From the NCBI GenBank assembly GCA_035704555.1, contig DASSWT010000170.1, positions 1 through 11,369 on the forward strand: a DNA stretch of 11,369 nucleotides, given 5' to 3'. The translations under genes and the position numbers were made by a program. Position 1 is the first letter of the stretch; each line of letters starts with the position of its first letter. Positions 1-6,395 of the stretch are shown here, piece after piece. Source of the stretch: Saccharospirillum sp035704555. GTDB taxonomy: Bacteria; Pseudomonadota; Gammaproteobacteria; Pseudomonadales; Natronospirillaceae. Under the pieces are notes generated by a model. It was not told where the DNA came from, did not search any database, and worked only from the letters and a program-made list of their open reading frames with translations.

Positions 1-1
1 G

Positions 2-688
2 AAAGACATGACGCGCCAGCACGTCAAAAACCAGTATCACCGCGTCAAACAGCACGACCGGGTTGGCAGAATGGCCGATACCTGGGAGTTTTCGAAGGTT
101 GCCCTGCCGCTTAACCGGGTATCACAAACGCTGCGGGAAGAACTGGAGCGGGTGGCTAAATCCAGCATTCGCATTGAAAACGATCAATTGGTGATCAGCC
201 ACTGCTACATCGAGCGCCGGATGATCCCGCTGAACCTCTATCTGGAAGACCCCGCTCGCGAAGGGCAACAGGAGGCCGCGCTGAAAGAGTACGGCCAGGC
301 CATTCGCGAATTGGCCGCCGCCAACATTTTCCCTGGCGATATGTTACTGAAGAACTTTGGGGTAACGCGGCACGGGCGGGTTATTTTCTACGATTACGAT
401 GAAATCGACTGGGTCACCAACTGCAATTTCCGCCGCATTCCGCCACCACGCTACCCGGAAGACGAAATGGCCAGCGAACCCTGGTACAGCGTGGCGCCAA
501 ACGACATTTTTCCGGAGGAGTTCGCGACCTTTTTGTTCAATGAAGCCAGGCTGGAGCGCTACTTTGTGGCCCATCACGCCGCCCTGCTGGACGCCGATTA
601 CTGGCGTGGCGTGCAGGATGAGTTAAATGCCGGCGTAGTCGCCGACATCTTTCCCTACCCCAATGAGATTCGACTGAGCCGCCCCTGA
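2..688 (+). CDS. aceK: Isocitrate dehydrogenase kinase/phosphatase, C-terminal part (5' end outside window)
   Basis: AceK phosphorylates and dephosphorylates isocitrate dehydrogenase in the cytoplasm and so sets the split between the TCA cycle and the glyoxylate shunt. About 228 residues are visible, roughly the last 40% of a protein that is 578 residues in E. coli. The frame is already open at base 2 (K-D-M-T-R), so the first ATG in view is internal. Family stretches are clear: HDRVGRMADTWEFS near the start, then the kinase catalytic segment NIFPGDMLLKNFGVTRHG, then VIFYDYDEID. By comparison with the E. coli enzyme, the Asp of PGDM, the Asn of LKNF and the first Asp of YDYDE are the catalytic and metal-binding residues, and all are present. 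PPPRYPEDEMASEPWYSV follows. The C-terminus looks intact. The gene ends about 40 bases before a convergent gene, with no strong terminator between. aceBA is not in view. Confidence 0.96.
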   Translation, partial: KDMTRQHVKNQYHRVKQHDRVGRMADTWEFSKVALPLNRVSQTLREELERVAKSSIRIENDQLVISHCYIERRMIPLNLYLEDPAREGQQEAALKEYGQAIRELAAANIFPGDMLLKNFGVTRHGRVIFYDYDEIDWVTNCNFRRIPPPRYPEDEMASEPWYSVAPNDIFPEEFATFLFNEARLERYFVAHHAALLDADYWRGVQDELNAGVVADIFPYPNEIRLSRP

Positions 689-728
689 TCCGCCACGACA
701 GACCAGGAAATGCCCACGAAGTGAGGCT

Positions 729-1223
729 TCAGTTCTGTTCGTTTCTCGGCTGAGGCACCAGACGCCCTGCTGACTGCAATGCCAGGGTGCCGGATTGCCC
801 GGTGCTGATCACGTAGCGGCCGCAGGCCGCGCCTCCCGATGGCTGACACTCACCCAGGCCCTGAATAGCGGCTGTTGGCGTCAGTTCCAGAATGCGCCGG
901 TCTTCGGTCACGCAGACCATTTTGCCCGCTTCCAGATCCGCCTGTTCGGCTCCGAGCGTCACCCTGACTGACATCAGGCAATGGCGCGGCATCGCCTCGC
1001 TGAGCGCCCCTTCGGGGCTGCCGTTATCCTGAGGTTGCACCGTGACGGTAGTGGATTCCGTCAGCGTCTGGTCCATCAGGGGTACCAGGCTGATCTTCGC
1101 CTCTGGTGAGAGTACGATGGCCGCACCCTCACCCCCGTTTGACTCAGCCATCGCCGAGCCTGCCAAAACCGACATCCATACCGCAACAGACCATCCAAGC
1201 GACTTTCCAAAAGGAGCTCTCAT
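729..1223 (-). CDS. Small exported protein with four cysteines, function unknown
   Basis: I do not recognise this 164-residue protein. The N-terminus looks like a Sec signal peptide: positively charged MRAPFGKSLG, a hydrophobic stretch to about residue 21, and a likely cleavage site AMA|ES after residue 26. A mature periplasmic protein of about 138 residues is inferred. It has four cysteines (about residues 82, 104, 126 and 134), an even number that would allow two disulfides, and a polar C-terminus with no anchor. Several in-frame ATGs exist. I chose 1223 because TTGAGG (1235-1230) lies six bases upstream of it; the ATG at 1229 has that motif directly abutting it, and the one at 1307 would put extra residues before the signal peptide. 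It converges on aceK and is divergent from the small membrane peptide at 1362. Confidence 0.7.
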   Translation of the reverse strand: MRAPFGKSLGWSVAVWMSVLAGSAMAESNGGEGAAIVLSPEAKISLVPLMDQTLTESTTVTVQPQDNGSPEGALSEAMPRHCLMSVRVTLGAEQADLEAGKMVCVTEDRRILELTPTAAIQGLGECQPSGGAACGRYVISTGQSGTLALQSAGRLVPQPRNEQN

Positions 1224-1229
1224 TTTCAT

Positions 1230-1235
1230 CCTCAA
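1230..1235 (-). promoter_or_regulatory. Ribosome binding site deciding the start of the exported protein
   Basis: On the minus strand TTGAGG is followed by ATGAAA and then the chosen ATG at 1223. The six-base spacing favours this ATG over the one at 1229, which touches the motif. Confidence 0.5.
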
Positions 1236-1300
1236 GTGAGTAAACCGATAAAAACCCCACCAGTTTACCAGAATCAAAAGCATCAGGCAGACCACATGCC

Positions 1301-1328
1301 TTGCCAACGCGAAAAGATTCGGTACACA
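1301..1328 (+). promoter_or_regulatory. Possible sigma70 promoter for the small membrane peptide
   Basis: TTGCCA (1301-1306) and TACACA (1323-1328) are separated by 16 bases. This is a weak to moderate match to the -35/-10 consensus, placed about 34 bases before the ATG at 1362. Confidence 0.22.
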
Positions 1329-1361
1329 ATGACCCGCACCCTTCCAGGATGGCGGTGGCCA

Positions 1362-1499
1362 ATGTACAAGAAACTGTTGCTCTTTCTGCTGGTTATCGTT
1401 GCGCTGGTAACCGCGCTGGTTTACTACGACCGGAATCGAACCAACCCTTGGGGGTCAGACGTTTTCTTCGGCTCCCTCGGGCTGATCACCGGGGTCTGA
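1362..1499 (+). CDS. Small single-pass membrane peptide (45 aa), unknown
   Basis: The 45-residue reading frame starts MYKKLLLFLLVIV. A short basic N-terminus (YKK) leads into about 19 hydrophobic residues, then a polar tail (YYDRNRTNPWG) and a short hydrophobic end. This is the pattern of a small inner-membrane protein. The reading frame is open further upstream, but the ATG at 1362 is preceded by an AGGATGG-like sequence about nine bases away, and it puts the basic residues directly before the membrane segment. No family was recognised. It lies alone between the divergent exported-protein gene and glgC, 175 bases before glgC. The alternative is a chance frame; the membrane topology argues mildly for a real gene. 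Confidence 0.45.
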   Translation: MYKKLLLFLLVIVALVTALVYYDRNRTNPWGSDVFFGSLGLITGV

Positions 1500-1559
1500 A
1501 ACGGGCGCAAGGGGTAAAAATTATGCAAGAAACTACCAGCAAATCAATGCGCTTTTGCC

Positions 1560-1565
1560 TACACT
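1560..1565 (+). promoter_or_regulatory. Possible -10 box for glgC
   Basis: TACACT matches four of six positions of the -10 consensus. It lies about 110 bases before the glgC start, leaving a leader of about 100 bases that contains the hairpin at 1602-1627. CAGCAA stands 17 bases upstream, a poor -35. The same CAGCAA-17-TACACT arrangement occurs in front of the gene at 6396. Confidence 0.28.
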
Positions 1566-1601
1566 GAGGCTGTAGAGGCTATCGAAACACGAACACCCGC
1601 C

Positions 1602-1627
1602 AGCCGCCTCCGGGCTCAGGGGCGGTT
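1602..1627 (+). other. Hairpin in the glgC leader
   Basis: AGCCGCCTC (1602-1610) can pair with GGGGCGGTT (1619-1627) around an eight-base loop, giving nine base pairs including two G-U pairs. AAAA rather than a T-run follows on the plus strand, so it is not a standard intrinsic terminator. It ends 38 bases before the glgC ribosome binding site and could stabilise the leader or take part in regulation. Confidence 0.4.
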
Positions 1628-1674
1628 AAAAGCGCACCACGACAACAAAAACACAGACTGAAAAGGGATACATT

Positions 1675-2910
1675 ATGTCCGGCATACTCTCGATGATTCT
1701 GGCCGGTGGTGAGGGCACCCGCCTGGCGCCACTTACTTCGGTTCGAGCAAAACCGGCCGTACCATTCGGCGGCAACTATCGCATTATCGATTTCGTACTG
1801 AACAACTTCGTCAACTCAGACCTGCTGCAAATTTTCGTACTGACCCAGTTCAAATCCCACTCGCTGATGAAACACATGAGCCGGCGCTGGCGCGTTACCG
1901 GTCTGACCAACCGCTTCATCGACCCCATTCCGGCGCAGATGCAAATGGGCAAACACTGGTATCAGGGCACGGCCGATGCCATCTACCAGAACATCGAGCT
2001 GATTGAAGGCATGGACCCGGAAGTGGTGTGTGTCTTCGGTGGCGACCACATCTACAAGATGGATGTCCGCCAAATGGTGGAGTTCCACCGCAGCTTCGAC
2101 GACGCCAAACTGACCGTCGCGGCAATTCCAGTCCACGTCAGCCAGGCCGACCAGTTTGGCATCATCGAAATCGATGAAAACAACAAGATGATCGGCTTCC
2201 AGGAAAAGCCAAAAAAAGACCCCAAAACCATACCCGGCCGCCCCGATTATGTGCTGGCCAGCATGGGCAACTACGTGTTCGACGCGGCCACCATGGTTCA
2301 GTGCCTGAAAGAGGATGCCGAAAGCAGCGATTCAGTACACGATTTCGGCCACAACATTATTCCGGATCTGTACAAAGCGGGTGTGGTCTATGTTTACGAC
2401 TTTTCTACCAACGTAATTCGCGGCGAGCTGGAGCACACCAGCGGCTACTGGCGCGACGTGGGTACACTTGACTCGTTGTACGAAGCCAATATGGATTTGC
2501 TCGCCGTTGAGCCGCCGTTCGACCTGTACAACAAACACTGGCCGCTGCGCAGCTATCACCCGGCCGTACCACCGGCGAAGTTTGTTCACGACGAGGCTAA
2601 CCGCACCGGCCAGGCGATCAGTTCCATTGTCGCTGGCGGCTGTATTATTTCCGGCAGCATCGTGCACCGCAGCATTCTGGGCTACAACTGCCACGTGCAC
2701 AGCCACGCGTACGTCGACAACTGCGTAATGATGGGCAACAACGACATAGGGCGCGGTTGCCGCATCCGCAGGGCCATTATCGACAAGAATGTGAACATCG
2801 CCCCGGGCACCGTCATCGGCGAAGACCCCGAGCACGATCGCCAGCGCTTCCATGTGTCTCCGAACGGCATCATCACCATTCCAAAAGGAGCCCAGGTTGG
2901 CTTCGAATAA
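1675..2910 (+). CDS. glgC: Glucose-1-phosphate adenylyltransferase (ADP-glucose pyrophosphorylase)
   Basis: GlgC makes ADP-glucose and pyrophosphate from glucose-1-phosphate and ATP, the committed and usually allosterically controlled step of bacterial glycogen synthesis. The 411-residue length is normal for the family. The nucleotidyltransferase domain shows the nucleotide-binding loop GGEGTRLAPLT (residues 11-21), KPAVPFGG (26-33), WYQGTADAIYQN (95-106), FGGDHIYKMD with the metal-binding Asp (121-130), and the glucose-1-phosphate site FQEKPK (175-180) followed by SMGNYVF. YWRDVGT (258-264) ends the catalytic part. From about residue 300 the sequence takes on the hexapeptide-like pattern of a left-handed beta-helix (IVAGGCIISGSIV, HVHSHAYVDNCV). 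The ATG is preceded by AAGGG with seven bases between. The last codons overlap the start of glgA, so the two are expected to be co-transcribed. Confidence 0.97.
   Translation: MSGILSMILAGGEGTRLAPLTSVRAKPAVPFGGNYRIIDFVLNNFVNSDLLQIFVLTQFKSHSLMKHMSRRWRVTGLTNRFIDPIPAQMQMGKHWYQGTADAIYQNIELIEGMDPEVVCVFGGDHIYKMDVRQMVEFHRSFDDAKLTVAAIPVHVSQADQFGIIEIDENNKMIGFQEKPKKDPKTIPGRPDYVLASMGNYVFDAATMVQCLKEDAESSDSVHDFGHNIIPDLYKAGVVYVYDFSTNVIRGELEHTSGYWRDVGTLDSLYEANMDLLAVEPPFDLYNKHWPLRSYHPAVPPAKFVHDEANRTGQAISSIVAGGCIISGSIVHRSILGYNCHVHSHAYVDNCVMMGNNDIGRGCRIRRAIIDKNVNIAPGTVIGEDPEHDRQRFHVSPNGIITIPKGAQVGFE
2883..2890 (+). promoter_or_regulatory. Ribosome binding site of glgA, inside glgC
   Basis: AAAAGGAG is followed after six bases by TTG at 2897, which is in the glgA frame. 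No other in-frame start codon nearby has a comparable motif. It lies within the last ten codons of glgC, which suggests translational coupling. Confidence 0.7.
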
Positions 2911-4381
2911 ATCCCCCCTGAAGGTTCTGGTCATTGCCTCTGAAGTCGAGGGGTTGGTAAAAACGGGCGGGCTGGCCGATGTCGCCCGCGCTCTGCCAGC
3001 CGAGCTGGTGCACCTGGGGCATGATGTCCGGCTGGTAACCCCGGCCTATGCCAAAACCCGGGCGGTGTGGTCACAGTGGCCACACCAGAGCCTGTGCGTG
3101 CACTTAAATGCGTTCGAGGAAACCTGGCTGGCCACCCGTACCGGCGAGCATCAGGGCATTCCGACCATACAGATCGAACACAGCGACAGTTTCGACCGCC
3201 CCGGCATTTATGACAACGGCGCCACACCCTATGAAGACAATGCCCGGCGCTTCGCGTTGCTCAGCAAGGGAGCGCTGCAATGGTGTAAGGACAGCGACTG
3301 GCAACCCGACATCGTCCACGCCAACGACTGGCAGGCCGCACTCGCTTGCTTTTATCTGGCCGAACACTTCCGTTACGACCCATTCTTTGCTCACAGTCGC
3401 AGCCTACTGACACTGCACAACGCGGCCTACCAGGGCCAGTGCAGCTCCGGCTGGTTGCGCACGCTGGGAATAAATGAGCAATTTTTCCACCCTGGCGCCT
3501 TTGAAGACCACGGTCAGATCAACCTGCTCAAAGGCGGTATCCGCTTTGCCGATGCGATCAACGCAGTCAGCCCCGGCTATGCCAGTGAATTGCTCAGTGA
3601 CCTCGGCAGCCATGGTCTCGGGCCCCTGTTCCGTGAACGGGCCGACGCCCTGAGCGGCATTCTGAACGGCTGCGATTACAGCCAGTGGTCGCCGGAAACC
3701 GACCCGGATATCCCGGCCCATTTCAAACGCCCGGACGATGGCGGCAAAGCCCGCTGTAAAGCCGCACTGAAGCAGGAACTGGGCCTGGCTGAGGGAGATG
3801 CACCCTTGTTGGTGTCAATCAGCCGGCTGGCCGACCAGAAAGGGTTTAATCTGTTGATTCCGGCGCTGTGGGAAACCCTGCGCAATAGCGATGCCCAGGT
3901 GGCCCTGCTCGGTTCCGGTGACACGAATCTGGCGGCGCAACTGCACCGCCTGGCCCGGGAGTACCCGACTCGGGTGGCCTTTGTGGAGGGCTACGACAAC
4001 CTCCTCGCCCATCGGCTTGAAGCCGGTGGCGACGCCTTCCTGATGCCGTCGATCTTTGAACCCTGCGGGCTGAACCAGATCTACAGCCTGCGCTACGGCA
4101 CTCTGCCGCTGGTGCGTGCAGTCGGTGGCCTCAACGACACCGTGACCCCTTTGGCCGAGGACGGCGCCAACGCCGGCCAGGCAACCGGCTTCATGTTTAC
4201 CGACCCCACACCAGAGGCACTGATCGCCGAACTCAGCCACCTGTTGCGGGTTTATCGGGATCAGCCGGATATCTGGCTCGGCATGCAAAAAACCGCCATG
4301 AAACAGCGCTTTGAATGGAAAGCAGCAGCCGGAGACTACATCGCCTTGTATCGCAAGCTGTTAAAAGTACCACGGCACTGA
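2897..4381 (+). CDS. glgA: Glycogen synthase (ADP-glucose, GT5 family), TTG start
   Basis: GlgA transfers glucose from ADP-glucose to the non-reducing end of an alpha-1,4-glucan. With the TTG start the protein has 494 residues, close to the family's usual length of about 480. The N-terminal ADP-glucose binding motif KTGGLADV is at 22-29, HANDWQAAL at 141-149, and the C-terminal GT-B domain contains SRLADQKGF and the catalytic region FEPCGLNQIYSLRYGTLPLV from about residue 387. All key family residues seem present. An upstream in-frame ATG at 2852 has no ribosome binding site and would add 15 residues that only mirror the glgC coding sequence. TTG at 2897 has AAGGAG at ideal spacing and puts the first beta-strand (LKVLVIASE) near the N-terminus, as in other GlgA proteins. 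The overlap with glgC is 14 bases. glgB, glgP and glgX are not in the window. Confidence 0.95.
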   Translation: MASNKSPLKVLVIASEVEGLVKTGGLADVARALPAELVHLGHDVRLVTPAYAKTRAVWSQWPHQSLCVHLNAFEETWLATRTGEHQGIPTIQIEHSDSFDRPGIYDNGATPYEDNARRFALLSKGALQWCKDSDWQPDIVHANDWQAALACFYLAEHFRYDPFFAHSRSLLTLHNAAYQGQCSSGWLRTLGINEQFFHPGAFEDHGQINLLKGGIRFADAINAVSPGYASELLSDLGSHGLGPLFRERADALSGILNGCDYSQWSPETDPDIPAHFKRPDDGGKARCKAALKQELGLAEGDAPLLVSISRLADQKGFNLLIPALWETLRNSDAQVALLGSGDTNLAAQLHRLAREYPTRVAFVEGYDNLLAHRLEAGGDAFLMPSIFEPCGLNQIYSLRYGTLPLVRAVGGLNDTVTPLAEDGANAGQATGFMFTDPTPEALIAELSHLLRVYRDQPDIWLGMQKTAMKQRFEWKAAAGDYIALYRKLLKVPRH

Positions 4382-4385
4382 GGGA

Positions 4386-4429
4386 GCAGCCGGGGGAAAG
4401 CAGGCTAAACGCCTGTCACCCCTGGCTGC
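4386..4429. terminator. Long hairpin between convergent glgA and the MFS gene
   Basis: GCAGCCGGGG (4386-4395) pairs with CCCC-T-GGCTGC (4419-4429, one bulged T). Inside is a second stem, CAGGC (4401-4405) with GCCTG (4411-4415). It sits just after the glgA stop and reaches into the last codons of the transporter. There is no T-run on either strand, so it may act as a Rho-assisted or 3'-end stabilising structure for both transcripts rather than a classic intrinsic terminator. Confidence 0.45.
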
Positions 4430-5591
4430 GAATCGGTTTAAAGCCGAAATAGGCAAGTAAGGTCGCGATCAGCGCCATCGCCGCGGCAAACCAGAACACC
4501 ACGCCAGAGCCCTGCCACAGCCAGCCTGCAATCAGATTGCCGCAAATCAGCCCGACCCCCATGCCGGTCGAGACATACAGGCCCTGACCGAACCCCTGCC
4601 GACTGGGCGGGAACAGGCGCCCGATCCGGTGAATCGCCACCGAATGCACCACACCGAACGTCAGGGCATGCATGCCCTGTATTGCTATTGCCAAAGCAAA
4701 ACTCTGCTCCAGATTTGCCAGCAGCACCCAGCGCACCACAGTTATCCCGAGGGCGAACACAATCAGCAAGCGCTCACTGAACCGCTGAAACCAGCCGGCA
4801 ATGAACAGAAACACCACAATTTCACAGATAGACCCGAAGCTGATCAGAAACCCGATGGTGGTGGCGGTGAAGCCCCGGTCTTTCAAAAACAGATCGAAGA
4901 AGGTGTTATAGGGTGCCAGGCCAAGCTGCCACAGAAACACCACCGCCATCAGCACCACAACCTGTGGCCAGTCAATAAAGGCGTTTTCCAGCCCTTTCGA
5001 GGCCTTGCGATCTTCCGCCCTGAGCCGGGTTTCCCTGGGAATCAGCCAGGTGGAGGCCCACATCAAAGCGCAGAGGATTGCGCCGATCACCGGCAGAATG
5101 GTCACCGGGTACCGGTCCAGCGCCGCGCCAAGGGTCCAGACGATAACGACATAGCCGGCCGACCCCCAGAGCCGGATCTGACCATAGCGGGAGCGGTCCT
5201 TACCCAGCATGTTCAGCGCCACGCCCTCCATCTGCGGCAATACCGCCGACATAAAGACGCCGAAGAGCCCGAACACGGTCAGATACCAGAAAAAACCACC
5301 GCTTTTCAGCGCCAGCAGATAAAACACGCCCATCAACACATAACCAATGCGAATCAGCGGCAGGCGCTGACCGGTGCGGTCGCTGATCAGCGTAAACAGA
5401 AAAGGCGCAAAAACATTCACCCCGAATACGGTCGCGACGATCACACCGATCTGCTGCGGCGTCAGACCCTGAGCCGTCAGATACCGCGCCAGATAAGGGG
5501 TAAAAACGCCGAACAGGGTGAAATAAACGGCGTACATCGGCGACAGCCGTCGCGATTTCTGAGCAAAACTCAGGGTGGTGATGTCGGTCAT
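4416..5591 (-). CDS. MFS transporter, HcaT-like (PPP family / MFS_1_like)
   Basis: This is an inner-membrane transporter of 391 residues with a 12-helix pattern. The first helix region reads MYAVYFTLFGVFTPYLARYL, followed by a short amphipathic turn with GLTPQQIGVI. A central cytoplasmic loop rich in charged residues (about 190-207, RETRLRAEDRKASKG) separates the two halves. The opening 'GVF.PYL..YL...GLTP.QIG' resembles the 3-phenylpropionate/nucleoside-type MFS subfamily (E. coli HcaT and relatives); the substrate cannot be told from sequence. AAGGA (5600-5596) precedes the ATG at 5591 by four bases. It lies 55 bases downstream of tadA on the same strand, so co-transcription is likely, though a palindrome in the gap may mark its own control. 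Confidence 0.85.
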   Translation of the reverse strand: MTDITTLSFAQKSRRLSPMYAVYFTLFGVFTPYLARYLTAQGLTPQQIGVIVATVFGVNVFAPFLFTLISDRTGQRLPLIRIGYVLMGVFYLLALKSGGFFWYLTVFGLFGVFMSAVLPQMEGVALNMLGKDRSRYGQIRLWGSAGYVVIVWTLGAALDRYPVTILPVIGAILCALMWASTWLIPRETRLRAEDRKASKGLENAFIDWPQVVVLMAVVFLWQLGLAPYNTFFDLFLKDRGFTATTIGFLISFGSICEIVVFLFIAGWFQRFSERLLIVFALGITVVRWVLLANLEQSFALAIAIQGMHALTFGVVHSVAIHRIGRLFPPSRQGFGQGLYVSTGMGVGLICGNLIAGWLWQGSGVVFWFAAAMALIATLLAYFGFKPIRSQG

Positions 5592-5611
5592 AAAATCCTT
5601 GCTGGGGAAAG

Positions 5612-5621
5612 AAACCGGTTT
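5612..5621. promoter_or_regulatory. AAACCGGTTT palindrome upstream of the MFS gene
   Basis: This perfect ten-base palindrome with a central CG step lies 20 bases upstream of the transporter start and within the tadA-MFS gap. Its form resembles half-site pairs bound by LacI/GalR-type repressors. No such regulator is in the window, so the role is conjecture. Confidence 0.2.
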
Positions 5622-5646
5622 AAGGGCGGAAAAGTTATAGAGTAGA

Positions 5647-6171
5647 TCAGGATGCAGGTTTTGCAGAACCGGTCGATTGCTTCAGCGCTTTCTGGCGGGC
5701 ACGCCGCCGGGCAAAGAAGTCGGATATCAGTGCCGAGCATTCATCGGCCAGAACCCCGCCAGCCACCTCAATACGGTGATTATAAGGGCCGTTATCCAAT
5801 AGCTGCAGATTGGAGACGACGGCCCCGCTCTTGGGCTCTGCCGCCCCGTATACCAGGCGTGCAATACGGCTGTGCACCAGCAAACCGGCGCACATGGTAC
5901 AGGGTTCGACGGTCACATACAGCGTCGCCCCCGGCAAACGGTAGTTCCCAACGGCGAGACAAGCCTGTCGGATGGCCCGCATCTCGGCATGAGCGCTAGG
6001 GTCCAACCCGCCGATCGGGCTATTATAGCCAGTGGCGATGACCTTGCCATCCAGCACAACCACCGCACCCACCGGCACTTCACCCTCACCCGCCGCCAGC
6101 CTGGCCTGTTTCAAAGCCAGCTGCATTGCAGCGATGTCGTCAATATTATCCGCTTTTTGTCCTTCAACCAC
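5647..6171 (-). CDS. tadA: tRNA-specific adenosine deaminase TadA (GTG start)
   Basis: TadA deaminates A34 to inosine in tRNA-Arg(ACG), allowing one tRNA to read several CGN codons. It is usually essential. The zinc-deaminase motifs are complete: HAE (61-63, with catalytic Glu) and PCTMC (90-94), giving ligands His61, Cys91 and Cys94. Other family blocks are EVPVGAVVV, YNSPIGGLDPSAHAEM, NYRLPGATLYVTVEPC, HSRIARLVYGA, NHR and ADECSALISDFF. The frame stays open upstream to an ATG at 6330, but that would add 53 residues read through a terminator hairpin. GTG at 6171 is preceded by GGGAGAG with four bases between, and gives 174 residues, close to the 167 of the E. coli enzyme. Its C-terminus is basic (FARRRARQKALKQ), as in relatives. 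The MFS gene follows. Confidence 0.94.
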   Translation of the reverse strand: MVEGQKADNIDDIAAMQLALKQARLAAGEGEVPVGAVVVLDGKVIATGYNSPIGGLDPSAHAEMRAIRQACLAVGNYRLPGATLYVTVEPCTMCAGLLVHSRIARLVYGAAEPKSGAVVSNLQLLDNGPYNHRIEVAGGVLADECSALISDFFARRRARQKALKQSTGSAKPAS

Positions 6172-6175
6172 GAAA

Positions 6176-6182
6176 CTCTCCC
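6176..6182 (-). promoter_or_regulatory. Ribosome binding site supporting the GTG start of tadA
   Basis: On the minus strand GGGAGAG is followed by TTTC and GTG. This decides for the 174-residue form over the longer upstream reading. Confidence 0.55.
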
Positions 6183-6190
6183 GCCAAACT

Positions 6191-6222
6191 AAAAAGGGCT
6201 GACCGGAGTACCGGGCCAGCCG
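6191..6222 (-). terminator. Intrinsic terminator in the tadA leader
   Basis: Read on the minus strand, GGCTGG pairs with TCAGCC (one G-U pair) and, after a bulged C, CCGG pairs with CCGG around loop TACT. CTTTTT follows immediately. This is a good intrinsic terminator shape pointing toward tadA, and it ends 20 bases before the GTG. No protein gene is evident on this strand upstream, so it would act on a short leader or small RNA. Confidence 0.6.
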
Positions 6223-6246
6223 GGTGCAAGAATACCAAACTTCCGG

Positions 6247-6276
6247 AGTGTATGCGGCACTGGCAGGAGCTGTACG
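6247..6276 (-). promoter_or_regulatory. Possible promoter for tadA leader transcript
   Basis: On the minus strand TACACT (6252-6247) can serve as -10, with CGTACA (6276-6271) 18 bases upstream as a poor -35. A transcript would begin near 6240 and meet the terminator hairpin after about 17 bases. Confidence 0.25.
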
Positions 6277-6324
6277 GGCCCAGTTAATGGCGGAAAGAAG
6301 CAGTGGCCTATCGAGAGAATCTGG

Positions 6325-6353
6325 CAGCAAAACCCAGCAATCATGGTTACACT
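6325..6353 (+). promoter_or_regulatory. Possible promoter for the CxxC protein gene
   Basis: CAGCAA (6325-6330) and TACACT (6348-6353) are 17 bases apart, the same pair and spacing as upstream of glgC. The -10 is 43 bases before the ATG at 6396. Confidence 0.28.
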
Positions 6354-6395
6354 AAAGGCCGAATCGGAAGCCTACCCACCGACAGTGAAGACACC

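Noticed and set aside
718..730. GAAG/CTTC mini-hairpin between aceK and the exported protein gene
   Set aside because: Only four pairs and no T-run; too weak to call a terminator.
2332..2934. 200-residue minus-strand frame opposite glgC
   Set aside because: Antisense to a certain gene; Val/Ala/His-rich low-quality translation.
4629..5645. 338-residue plus-strand frame opposite the MFS gene
   Set aside because: It is fully antisense to a clear 12-helix transporter; the translation is rich in His, Gln, Arg and Pro with no domain pattern, a by-product of high GC.
6171..6280. SRP (4.5S) or other known small RNA gene upstream of tadA
   Set aside because: A terminator-like hairpin is present, but the conserved GGAAGGAAGCAG-type SRP loop is absent; no known RNA family could be named.
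6172..6330. Upstream extension of tadA to the ATG at 6330
   Set aside because: It would be translated through a terminator hairpin, adds 53 residues absent from TadA proteins, and GTG at 6171 has a good ribosome binding site.
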